Assembly: GCA_963402885.1 (NCBI GenBank)
Contig: OY727097.1
Span: 25,909,401-25,973,400, forward strand
Length of the DNA: 64,000 bases
Reading direction: 5' to 3'
Source of the DNA: Antedon bifida
Lineage: Eukaryota > Echinodermata > Crinoidea > Comatulida > Antedonidae
The translations under genes and the position numbers were made by a program. Position 1 is the stretch's first letter; every line of letters begins with the position of its first letter. Below the pieces are notes generated by a model, which saw only the letters and a list, made by a program, of their open reading frames with translations, was not told where the DNA came from and searched no databases. This document shows, in pieces, positions 23,121-35,600 of the stretch.

Positions 23121-23644
23121 ATCGCACGTCATGTGAATATTCTAAGAATCGACTGGAAGTTTTAACAACTATGAGTTAAACTGTATGAGATTCAATACAA
23201 CTTGAAAGTTGATGATATAGTGTACAATATTAACAACCTTTTATTAGTTTTCTTTTTTAGTTACTCTTACCCTTCCCTTGGTTTACTTAAGTAGTCTTAA
23301 TAATGATGTATAAATCAATTCAAACTGTTGTCAAATGTATTAGGCAATACATGCAACCTTTTCAATTTGTTTTGTTTATCCGAATTGCTATTGTCTTTTA
23401 ACATGGTGTTTCGATGGTGGATGAATGATTTTTTCAGTTTGCCCTATTATTTTCTACGTCCTCTGCGAATTTACTTGACGAAAAATGATTACGATTGCGC
23501 ATGTGTTACGATGACGTCAAACGGTTTTAGAAAGGTTTTTTATAAATTTGTTTCCATAAACAAAAACACAAATAGAGTCCACCGACATTACTTGTCATCG
23601 TTGATATAAATCTAATGCCACAACTCGGCATTTGCTTTGTATAC

Positions 23645-23786
23645 TTTAAGCTCTGTCTACACTATCAAACTTTATGTGACAACAAAAATATATGGACATG
23701 ATATATATATATTTGGGCATATCACCATCATATTTGGGCACATCACACTTTTTTGTCAAACTAGTTTGATAGTGTAGAGAGATTTA
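23645..23786 (+). mobile_element. 'GCTCTGTCTACACTATC' MITE, copy a
   Basis: Left end TTTAAGCTCTGTCTACACTA, right end TAGTTTGATAGTGTAGAGAG. Shorter middle than other copies, with a TA-run replacing the usual ATGATGTCATATCAC segment. Confidence 0.85.
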
Positions 23787-24118
23787 CTCAGGTTAACCAT
23801 TACCACACGTTGCGAGGATTAGCTGGTAGGTTTCTCTATCTTTCTGTGTTTTGAAAAGTAAATAGGCCTACTGTAACAATAGATCAATATAGAATTAAGG
23901 AAACTGATATTAATAAGATACTAAATGAGTTACCATAATTTTATTTACTTTTTATTTACCTTTGACTAGTCACTTATTTTAATTTTCATTCTAAATAAAA
24001 CACTAGGTACTGTATATATTTGTATTCGGGCCCGTGGTGTCCATTCATAATCAATTGCTGTAGTACATTTGTTTACGAACACGTTGTTAGTGGTGGCGTG
24101 CAAGCATAAAATAGATAT

Positions 24119-24345
24119 AAAGCTTGGTTCTCATTAGCGACGCAACGTAATCTACGCAACGTAATCTACGCAACGTAACGCAATCTACGCAACGTAAGAA
24201 AATGCCCTTCCAATCATTGTGTTTTTCTCCGCCTGCGTGAAATCAAACCTACGGTGTTTGCAGCACTATTGCGTCGTCGGTTCACACTTGTGATTACGCA
24301 ATACAACACTTTGCGTCGATACGTCGTTCTAGTGGGAATTACGCG
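24119..24345. mobile_element. Possible MITE with internal 14-bp tandem repeats
   Basis: Opens GGTTCTCATTAGCGACGCAA and closes TACGTCGTTCTAGTGGGAA, an imperfect inverted pair. ACGCAACGTAATCT is repeated three to four times at 24138-24200. GC-richer than its surroundings. Confidence 0.45.
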
Positions 24346-25522
24346 TTAGCGTTCACATAAAATGTGTTTGTATTCTGTACATGTGAATACAGTTGTAGTA
24401 TAGTACGGATTTTTGTTTTGTAGTGTGGACGTTGCTTTATCTAAATTATTTTCAGTGTGACCTTTGTACTGTTTACATTCTAATATTTCCGCCCACATTG
24501 TACGTCTATTTACCACAGAAAGGCATGCCTGTTATGTTGTTTTTATAGATAATTATAGGCTTACGTGCGTATCCACTCTGTCTTTAATGTGTCCACATGA
24601 TTCGTTTCGTTTATTTATTCGATCAACATAATATCAATACAAAATGCAATAACAAAAATGAAAAATGCTGGGCATGGGCAGCTTAAGAAAAATATATCGA
24701 TGTCTCAACTGAACCAGTGACCATTCGAATAATGTGTATGTATATACATCAATAGTTTTTGAAATTGTGTAAAAGTAAAATAAGTGTGAAAGTAAAATAA
24801 GTGCAAAAAAAAAAGTTAGTGATTTTAGACTTTTATTGAAAGTATATAGTAAATCTTAAATATTAGATAAAAGTAATCATTAAATATTGATTATCTATCA
24901 TCACCAAATGACCTCCAGTAATTCTGCATAATTATAATTAATTATATCTACATTCTAAGTATTATTAAAATAAAATAATTCCGAGTATTAATTATTGGTG
25001 TAGTTTGTTTTGCAACACTTTATCGAGTCATAAATATGGTTATTTTTTGTGATTTTTGAGATTGAATAAAATAAAAATTAATTCATTTGCATTAAGTAAT
25101 ACAATTAATATGTTAGAATGAGAAAAGACTATGTTGGAATTACCTATGAATATTGTGACAACATTGAACTCTGGAATCAGATGTTTAATAATTACCTAAA
25201 TTATTACCATAAACCAATATAAATATACTAAAGTAAATTTAGATGAAAAATACTACTACTGTAAGTATCCCTATTATCGTCTCGTACACAAACAAAAAAA
25301 GAATACCATTAAAAAAAATATTATATAAATATTTTCATATCTTAAATATGTATTTTAACATAATTGTACTGTTAAAAATGTAACTTAAATTGTTAATCTC
25401 ACCGAAAATGTGATGTATTTTAAAGGAAAGAATTCTGGTTTTGTTTGTAGTCATTTGAATGAGATTCAATCGTTGGTCCAAATATGTAAAATGATATATT
25501 TAATACTATAGAAAAACTCTTT

Positions 25523-25790
25523 CTTTTGAGACACTCCTATTAAGGGGACACTTATAAAGTAGGCAACCCCTATTCAAGGGACACCCCTATTAAGGGGAAA
25601 CTGACTTATAAAAACGGACAGCCCCTATTCAAGGGACACCCCTATTAAGTGGACACTTTCTTATAAAACAGGCAGCCCCTATTCAAGGGACATCCCTATT
25701 AAGAGGACACTTATAAAACGGGCAACCCCTATTCAAGGACATTCAGGCTATTGTTTTGTCCCAAAGGTGTCCCCTTAATAGGAGTCCTGT
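25523..25790 (+). repeat. GGGACACCCCTATTAAGGGG repeat
   Basis: About five degenerate units of ~52 bp: CCCCTATTCAAGGGACACC, then CCTATTAAGGGGACAC and TTATAAAACGGGCA. It ends with the reverse orientation (GTGTCCCCTTAATAGGAG at about 25768-25785), so the block is partly palindromic, as expected of subterminal repeats of a DNA transposon. Confidence 0.75.
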
Positions 25791-26187
25791 ATATCAGAAA
25801 AATAAACAGAAAACTTCAGAGTAAATGTTGATCTTGTGTAACATCAGATGATCATGTGATATTGTGATGTCACAGTGAACAATTCGATGAAGTGCAAATA
25901 GTTAGTAGTGAATCTTCATTGAAAATAAACGTGTGACCTACTTGTGACCTCTCTGTCCATCTCGTTCACTTTAACTTGTTGCACTTAAGAGTAGGTTAAC
26001 CTAAACAAAGAATGGAAGAAAATTATTTAAAAAACTTATATTGAAATATAAATAACTAGAGGGCACTACGGGGGTATACACCTTTGCCTACAGTATAGTA
26101 TTCCTTCTTCCTAATTTTATTTTTGTGTCCTAGACCTTGTACTATATGTAGTGAGGCTTATTTGCACTACAAACTAATGAATAAGAG

Positions 26188-26262
26188 TGTGGCATAATGT
26201 GTATGCATTTGGCTCCCAACGGTTGAATGTCAGGTTCCAGTCCTTCTTAGGATGACAAAAAC
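26188..26262 (+). mobile_element. tRNA-like SINE head
   Basis: TGGCATAATGTGTATGC (box A-like) and AGGTTCCAGTCC (box B) lie about 40 bases apart, as in a tRNA. It sits about 240 bases downstream of the COG3 stop. The body is not clearly bounded. Confidence 0.5.
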
Positions 26263-26505
26263 TGTGGTCTCTAGGCTGTTCACAAACAACCTAACGAACC
26301 CACAAACGTACAGGGGCAAAAATGTAACCTTTAAGTCACACATACTGGAGATAGAAAATGTCTGTTTGAAACTGAGGTAGTAAATGGTACTCTCAAACAA
26401 GCAAAATCAGTGTTAAAACTGATAGTGTTACAGATATCTACACGCCATAGAATAGTAGAGCAACCTATGTTTGGCTCCCCCAATTTTTCCCAACCTATTT
26501 GGTCA

Positions 26506-26625
26506 CTAATGTTTAAATTGACTGACCTGTTCAACTGATGGACAAGCTACTATCTGTTGTTCCTCTTCTGTATATTGTTCCTTTGTAATTGCCTCCAACT
26601 GCTGAAATGCTAACTGAACATTCCC
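26506..26625 (-). CDS. COG3: COG3 last visible exon, 3' end uncertain
   Basis: Codes [17 protein letters not shown] through IVACPSVEQ, close to the family C-terminus. Two readings are possible: straight on through VSQFKH to TAG at 26508-26506, or a donor GTCAGT just after VEQ (forward positions 26526-26521) leading to a small final exon coding the usual Leu-rich last ten residues. I could not find that exon downstream. Confidence 0.6.
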   Translation of the reverse strand, partial: GNVQLAFQQLEAITKEQYTEEEQQIVACPSVEQVSQFKH

Positions 26626-29600
26626 CTAAAAAAAAAAATCAAAATACCATTATTTAATTTTTTATTTTGTTACAGTAATTTTCCTCTTTTGGGTTATACA
26701 GTAGAACTCTTCATTTGAGGCACACCTATTCTTATTTTATTTTTTATTTTATTCAATTTTCAGGCACAAAAATACATAACAACAAGACAGCGGTGCAGCA
26801 CCCTGAGGATTGCCATGAGTGCAAAGCACTATCGAGATGGCTCTCCATATACTGCACTTGAACATATAAGTAAACCAAAAAAAAACAAAGATATAAAAAT
26901 TTTAAAACTGCGAGGCATCAAGTTGAACAATCATTAAAATTGAATCTAAAAAATATATATATATAAATGTATTCAGGGGACACATCTATTAGAGAGACAC
27001 CCTATTCAGGGGAGATGTCCATGAAAGGGACACCTTATTCAGGGGACACATCTATTAAAGGGACACCTTATTCAGGGGACACATCTATTAAAGGGACACC
27101 TTATTCAGGGGACACATCTATTAGAGAGACACCTTATTCAGCGGACACATCTATTAAAGGGACACCTTATTCAGGGGACACATCTATTAAGGGACACCTT
27201 ATTCAAGGGACACGTCCATGAATGGGACACCTATTCAGGGGACACATCTATTAAAGGGACACCTTATTCAGGGGACACTTCAATTAAAGGGACACCTTAT
27301 TCAGGGGACACATCTATTAAAGGGACACCTTATTCAGGGGACACATCTATTAAAGGAACACCTTATTCAGGGGACACATCTAATAAAGGAACACCTTATT
27401 CAGGGGACACATCTATTAAAGGAACACCTTATTCAGGGGACACATCTATTAAGGGACACCTTATTCAGGGGACACGTCCATGAAAGTGACACATATTCAG
27501 GGGACACATCTATTAAAGGAACACCTTATTCAGGACACACCTATTAAAGGGGCACCTTATTCAGGGGACACATCTATTAAAGGAACACCTTATTCAGGGG
27601 ACACATCTATTAAAGGAACACCTTATTCAGGGGACACATCTATTAAAGGAACACCTTATTCAGGGGACACATCTATTAAGGGACACCTTATTCAGGGGAC
27701 ACATCTATTAAAGGGACACCTTATTCAGCGGACACATCTATTAAAGGGACATTCTATTCAGGGAACACTTCTATTAAAGAGACACCTTATTCAGGGGACA
27801 CATCTATTAAGGGACACCTTATTCAGGGGACACATCTATTAAAGGGACACTTTATTCAGGGAACACTTCTATTAAAGGGACACCTTATTCAGGGGACACA
27901 TCTATTAAAGGGACACCTTATTCAGCGGACACATCTATTAAAGGGACACCTTATTCAGGGGACACATCTATTAAAGGGACATTTTATTCAGGGGACACGT
28001 CCATGAAAGTGACACATATTCAGGGGACACATCTATTAAAGGGACACTTTATTCAGGGAACACATCTATTAAAGAGACACCAGGCACTGCACTCACTGTT
28101 GACTGTCGTGAGTCTGTGGAGGGCCTAATCCAAATTTCCTCAGTTTCCATTAAAACTTGAGGACTACCTACATTTAGCTTTAAGTATAGTTAATTATTGG
28201 TAATGTGAACCTACCTTTATTGGTCTGAATAGAATATACTCGGTGTCCTTATTGGATAGGTAGAGAGACATGGCACGTAAAACAGCAGGTAACTTGGACT
28301 TGATTTGTTTGTAAGTAACATTCACTATTTCATGAACTTTTTCTGAAATTGAATGCATAACATGTTTTAAATAATGGCTACAATACAATGAATGAAAATA
28401 TGAAAAGTTAACAAAGAAATATGAAAAATTTTTTATTGCATTAAAAAAACGGTAATAGGCAAAAAAAAATATGAAAGAATGAAAGACTATAAATGAATTA
28501 ACAAATGAATAATTAAAGGATGGACAATATTCAATAAATAATGCCAAACTTAAAAAAAGTGTGTAATTTGATTATGTTGAATACCATCGTATAAAATCGT
28601 ATACAGTAGAATGCCTATTACGTCACCTACATGACCCAACAAAATGACCAACTATTATTACTGACTCATTCATTTCTACTATATTGCCTCAAATTATGAA
28701 ACTTTATATATGGAAAGAATGTTATACCTGGATTTGCAAAAGGTTGTTGTTTTAAACTTATTCTTGTTCCTTCTTCTTTATTTAAGTTTAAAACAACATT
28801 TGCCTGTAAAACAAAATTAAAAATATGAGCGAACTGAAAATACATTAGAAAATTTGTCAAAGCTAAAACAAATGATATTATTTATAGCTATTAAATGTTT
28901 TAATTGGAAGTAAGATTAGCAATAACTAAAGGAATATGTTTCTATTTTGTTTAAATGTTCAATAAATAGTGGGCATCCATAACTGAATAAGGAGGTAAGT
29001 AAGTGAATTTATTGTCATTTGTAAATATATAAAAAACATTTACATAAAGAGAAAATGGGAACAGATATCTACAATTGAGTTGGGTATAACTTCATAATAA
29101 ACCATTGAGGGTGCTAATTTTCCTATATGTATACATGGGACTTTTTTCAAAATTTATGTAATGCCCATAGTTCCATATTTGAGAATATCACTACCATATT
29201 TGGGCACATCATACTTTTTTTGTCAAACTAGTTTGATAGTGTAGACAGAGCTTTAGACATGGATGTCACATGGATTTCAAACCAGAAATGTAACATTACA
29301 TACCTTTGTTAGAAAGGAGTTGAGATCTGATATAAAGGTATTGGTGACGTTCTTGATCAAATTTTCACAGGTTTTCCTCAGTTGGTTGTCAACATCTTTC
29401 TTGGAGTCGATGTAGTGCTCTAATACTTGAGGTGTTCCCTATTACAAAATTAAAATGTGCGTGTAAGATTAAAATATCCTATATGTTCAAACTTGTTTTC
29501 ATGATAGATCAATATGTTCCGTAGGGGGCTAGGCCACTAGGATTATATCGATTTGTACAGTGCTGTTGACGCAGTACCCACTGCTAATCTTTTTATTGGT

Positions 29601-32600
29601 TATCCGCACTTGGCGGATAACCCCTTGTTATTGTCAGGATCTTTTTTTTTTTTTTATTTTTCTCTTTTTTTTTCTATTTTCTTCTTTCTTTCCACGATTT
29701 TTGTTCGCAGCGTATCTCTAATTCTAGCCAACATAAGATTCTATAACTTTGTCATAAGATTGCCCTGTAGCTGTAGATGTGCAAGAAACTTTTTTTTATG
29801 AATTGCGAGTCGCGCAGCGTAAGTTACGCGCGATTTTATGAATTTCAATGATTGATCATAGATTGAAAACCAAAAGTCATTTTGTATTGAAACTTGGTGA
29901 AAATTTAAGTTATATCATGCGCAAACTTTCTATGGATTAAAAATGGCATTTTTTACATAAAGTTACGCGCGCACGCACGTTCAAAATTTCAAAATGCGCA
30001 AAATTCATTTCTAATCAACTTTCTACGCGTTTCATGTCATTTTGAGCATTTCAAAAATTCCCACGCGTGCGCAATATTTTTACGCGCGCGTGCGCACGTA
30101 GCGCAAAAACATGTTTTTTTGGCTTGATTTTTGTTTTTTCAGCCTTTTCTAGTAAATTTACCAATTTTCAATCAATTTCGACTTAAAATCACGTCATACG
30201 AGCACGTAGAACTGAACAATTTGCGCGCGTTTTTGATGAAAAACTTCAAAAATTCGTCAAAATTAGACCTTTTTTTAAACTGTCATAAATTCTAAACTAC
30301 GTGGTGAACTTTTTTTAAATTACATATTCTGGAAGTAGATGAGTTGTATTTCTCGAATCATGCATTGATATGGCTAACCGGACATTGTGACGTCATCGTA
30401 TGGCCACCCGAATATAAAATATAGGATTTTTTTCTCTTTCGTCAGAGCTCTTCAAATTTAATAGAGCGCATCTCTACTTATCCATATTCCATTTCCCTCA
30501 ATTTTTTTATTTTGTCTAGGTCAATCAATTATCTTTCGCATGATTTACAATTTTTAAAATTGTTATGACGTCATCATGTTCAAAAGCGTCAATAACTTTG
30601 GTCACTTCTTTTCACCTATTCTGCACTGTATGTAGTACGTATACAGTATATAGTGTATACCGTATATACTCAGACGTGACGCAAAATAGAGGGCGCACTA
30701 ACATTTTTTCAATGGCATAATCGTTTTTCTGCGCGCAATATTCTAACGTATGACGTGCACGTGGCTTTTGCGCTGCGGATAACCTAACTCGTCCGTAGTG
30801 ACGAGTTCAAATCTAGTGATTGATTGCTATGTTCCTTTATCAAAAGACTGGGCTTGAATCTTTTTATGATTGATTGCTATGTTACTTTGTCAAAAGACAG
30901 CTTAAGGGGGCTAGGCCACTAGGATATATCGGTATTATAGTGTTTTTGATGCAGTACTCACTGCTACTTTGGGCTTGAATCTAACTCTAGCCATCAATTC
31001 CATGCTAGTGGTCTGGAGATTTTTAGTTTGAGTTACCTCCGCAACCCCTAACTCTCCCCGACCCCCATCCTAAGAATCATAAGTTTTCTCTAATGTAATT
31101 AGTAGAAAGTACAATTTACGTCAGATGAGAGCATAACATCTGACCATTACAGTACTTTAGTCTACAGTATTTAGTAGCTAAATAAACACATCCCTTCATT
31201 ACTAATATATAATCTTTTCCAATTTAATAAATAATAATTCAAAAAAAGAAAACAGAACCAACATGCATTTAACAACCTACTGTAGATAATGATATCAGAT
31301 TATTCAAAAATAATAAGCATTCAAGTAACTAATTCAAACCTGTCTTTCAATTATTAACTTACACTATCAACAAACTATTCAATTATAAACAAACTATACA
31401 TGCATAAACAGATTTGTGGTTTTTGTACAGGAATTAATAAGTTGTAATTAAGAAATAAAATAAAATAAAAAGAAAGCACAACATGTTATGTATAAATGTC
31501 ATATAATTCTTGAACACAAGGTACAGTTTTATATTAGTAAATACACATAGAATTTAGTTTTTATTGTTTTGTCATCATGCATATACGGTAAATATGCGTG
31601 CGACTCTTACCGACTTTAAATTGCATGGAATTAAAATGAGATTGTTGAAGACAACAGGAAGGAAGGGTCCAAAGGAGGTGTTGATGAAGAATGTGTAAAA
31701 CAAAAATAAAATAATACAAATTAAAATTTAAGTAATATAAATGTAAAATTGTTGTTACAAAAAAATTGTCGAATTTGTTGTCGTTTTTCTACATACTGTA
31801 TGTCACCTAACAATTTTTTTCATTTTTCTTTTTTGAAAAATGAAATACTGAACCACAAAAATGAATGTACTGTATTGGTTTTTTAACCTCAGACAGTTAT
31901 TTCATATTTCATGTAAGCATACTCAAAATTTCAATACACTTTTTTTGTTCTTAATCTTAGTGTAAATTTCCTACAATAAAAAACATTACATTAAAAAAAA
32001 AACCTAAAAGTAAAAATGAAACTTACCTCAAACAGAAATTCAAGAAAAGCATTGTTGCTGTTCACAGAAAACAATCTAGATCTTTGACTAAACAAACTAT
32101 AGGCAGCACCTGCAAACACAATAGAAAAAATAAATTATATAAAAAAAGAGGTTTCAAGCAGGTTGTCAAAAATGTACAGTTATGGAATTTGTTTTCATAC
32201 TTAGTGATTTTGTCGGTCAGCTATTTAGATATATCAGTAAGGATTCTAGGAACATTAATGGAAAGTTACCCCTGGTAAAACTACCAGGACTATTAGGAAG
32301 GAAAATTAAACCAACACACCCTAGAAGAACTACACCTAGGGCAACTACCTCGTATGACATTGTACAATTACACCACAGGACAACTACGGCATGGGACAAC
32401 TACGGCATGGGACAACTACGCCGTGGGACAACTACGCCATGGGACAACTACGCCATGGGACAACTACGCCGTAAAACAACTACGCTGTAAGACAACTACG
32501 CCACGGGACAACTACGCCGCAGGAAAACTATGCCGTAGGACAACTATCCCATATGACAACTACACCATAGAACAACTACCTCAAAGGACAACTACCCCAC

Positions 32601-35600
32601 TAATTATAACCAGTAGTGGGACTGCTTTCCATTACAAAATATGCTATTGTGACAAAACCATGATTTGAACCTAGTATCATGGGATTGGAAGGCAAGTATG
32701 TTAACCACCATTCGACAGTGCAACTATTCAGATAAACCTACCTCTCATTTTACTGAAATCTAGAGCAGTCTCCTTAATTGAGAAGTCAACATGAAATGGC
32801 GCGATCTGTTCTCTAAGTATTAGCAAGTGTTTCACTAAAAATAACTGCCCATCAAGCTCAGACTAAAAAAAAAAAGAAAAAGAAAATAAATTAATATTAT
32901 AATAATATAAGTTCACTCTTTATTACCACCAAAATCAAACTATTTAAAATACAATACTGTAGGGTTACTTATAGTTTATACTAAAATAATATAATTAATA
33001 CCAAACTACTACATTACTACACACTATTTAAAAGGAAAGCCACAACTAGTTTTTCCATGATAGGTACCGCCGTCAATGGAATGGAAAATTCCACCAAAAA
33101 TTCCTTGTGTTAAGCAAATACATACAACATATTTTTACTAAGCACTTTATTACCTTTCTTTTCTTGATTCCTTGCTCAGCAACAATGAGCGACAAGATGC
33201 AAGCATGTAACCCTTCTTGTGACAACCCTTGAAATATTGCTTTCTACAAAAATAAAAACCAAAAAAAAAAACCAAACAATCAAATAGGAATTTATTATTC
33301 TCGACAACAAAGATTGTGATATGTGACAAAAACAATGTGATGTGCCTATATATGGACATGATGATGTCATATTACTTCCATATTTGTTCACATCACAAAC
33401 TAGTTTGATAGTGTAGTTAGAGCTTCATTATAGGAGTGCACTGGGTGTCAAGACTTTCAAGTACTCTGATGTTTCTTGGGTGGGGTGTGTGTTAAAATAA
33501 AGCTAGGTGGAAGGCCCTAAAATAAGCTTAAGCTCCATCTACACTATCAAATTTTATGTGACAACAAAATGTGATGTGCCCATATATGGACATGATGACG
33601 TCATATCACTACCATCTTTGGGAATATCATTCCCATATTTGGGCACATCACACTTATTTTGTCAAACTAGTTTGATAGTGTAGACAGAGCTTTATAGCTC
33701 TGTCAAACTTTATGTGACAAAAAATGTGATGTGCCGATATATGGACATGATGTCATATCACTACCATATTTGGGCAAATCACACTTTTTTGTCAAACTAG
33801 TTTGATAGTGTAGACAGAGCTTTAGTCTGTGTGGATGACTTTGAAGGTGGGTATACCTTCACACCTCTGTCCAGCAAAATTCTATCTATGGCATTGGACC
33901 TCACAAGTAGACAACTTGGCTAGAAATCAGATGTCAATTACACGTTCATAAAGAGGAAATATTAATAACATGAACATACAGGCTATTAAAAGACATAATT
34001 AAGATACTTACGTCAATACATCTGTAGAGTTTTGATAGACAGACAAGCGTTCTCCTGACTGTTGGATACCACATGCCATGGAGGTCAGCAGGTGAAAGAG
34101 ATGAATTGATGTGTGATGGAGCAGAGTTGGTAATCACTAGCAACAACAAAAAAACCATAAAATTGTAAAATGACTTAATACAGGGAATTGAATATAATGA
34201 CCACTCGGTTAGTTTGGTCATTCCAACATTTATTTGCCATCATCATCAAGATTAAGAAAAATTGTATTAACATTTCATATTTGGGCATATCACTACCATA
34301 TTTGGACATATCACTACAATATTTGGACATATGGCTACCATATTTGGGCACATCACACTTTTTTGTCAAACTAGTTTGATAGTGTAGACAAGGCTTTATA
34401 CCTGGATTTGCGAAGGGTTTAACTTTTACTTATGTTTTCAACACTCTTCTTTTGATACTAGTGATGATTTTCTTATTTTATTCTATTACCTGGGAATGAA
34501 GATCTCATCTCTGTTCCATTGACGCCATTACTGCCTTGAATAGCTGAGGAGGTGTCAGTGATGTTAGCCACCTCTTGACTGGTTAGCGATCCTACAGAAC
34601 TCTGCCGTGACAGAGAATCCTTTTTAAGACTCTCAGCTATGCTCTGGAAAAAAGAGATTCAGCAAATATGGTGTCATCATTAGTAATATCATCATCATCA
34701 TCAGTTTACCAGAATTTATCTGATCTGTCTGTTTAAATATCATTTTGTTTATAGGCATGTCTACCACTAAGCATTCTGCTTTTTTTTAACATGCCTTCTT
34801 CAACTGTTATCATTTATTTTTTGTCTTTTTTTAAAAGTAAATAAATGTCACTTTGAATTGAATTGAAATCATCATCATCAAGCAGACGCATTCTAAATGG
34901 AGTTCACAATGCCACGCCACAATCCTTTGTTTATCTTTTAATTTGGTAGGTCATTAATAAATTGGTTGGCATCTCTTGCAACACAGTCAACATAATATGG
35001 GGCACCTACGTTGTTTGTTTTGCTTTAAAACAACTACGATATCACAATATACGATATGGTGAAATACAGAAATATTTTTGTATTGGTAACAAACTCAAGA
35101 GAAAACAATAAAAAAGAAAATAAAAACAGGTAAATCTATTTTGTGAAATTTGAGTTACATAGATTTACTGCATTAAATATTAATAAGATCCTGAATCTAT
35201 TTGTTTGTCATGTGGACTGCTTTGTACAAGCCTTAATCTAAAGCCTTGTCTAATGCTCTGTCTACACTATCAAACTTTATGTGACGAAAAATGTGATGTG
35301 CCCATATATAGACATAATGATGTCATATATCTACCATGGACATATATCTTCCATTTAACTTTCAACAACTGAGGCAAAGTAACTATTTTACCTCCATCAT
35401 CTCTAGTTTTTCTGGGTAGGCTAAGTCACCCGGAGCAGGACTGTAGTTCATAATGTCCGACTGGATGTAGATGTGTGACCGGAAGACAAGTCGTTCTTGT
35501 ACATCCTCCAACATCTGTCTTGCAATTGTTTCAAAAGACTTGAGCTCGTTTGCTGTAAACAAATTTAAAAGTTGATTTAGAATCAATGATTTCTGTGGCT

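Larger units (their letters stand above)
23121..26505. other. Intergenic region between MPEG1-like and COG3 (3' to 3')
   Basis: No gene seen. Contains a palindromic MITE copy (23645-23786), a possible MITE with ACGCAACGTAATCT tandem repeats (24119-24345), a stretch resembling retroposon 3' ends around 24600-24720, the GGGACACC-type repeat (25523-25790) and a tRNA-like SINE head (26188-26262). Confidence 0.6.

Noticed and set aside
26967..27842. Three long plus-strand ORFs full of [11 protein letters not shown] or [11 protein letters not shown] repeats
   Set aside because: They are translations of the 33-bp minisatellite inside a COG3 intron; 33 is divisible by three, so frames stay open without selection.
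26960..28080. CRISPR array
   Set aside because: Units are contiguous 33-bp repeats without unique spacers, in a eukaryotic intron.
31615..31700. Minus-strand stretch reading [19 protein letters not shown] before a GTAAGA donor
   Set aside because: No splice acceptor (AG) lies just upstream, and COG3 exons 17 and 18 join in phase without it.
32182..32668. ORFs with repeated [13 protein letters not shown] residues
   Set aside because: Produced by the 16-bp tandem repeat; frame shifts every unit and no splice sites support coding.
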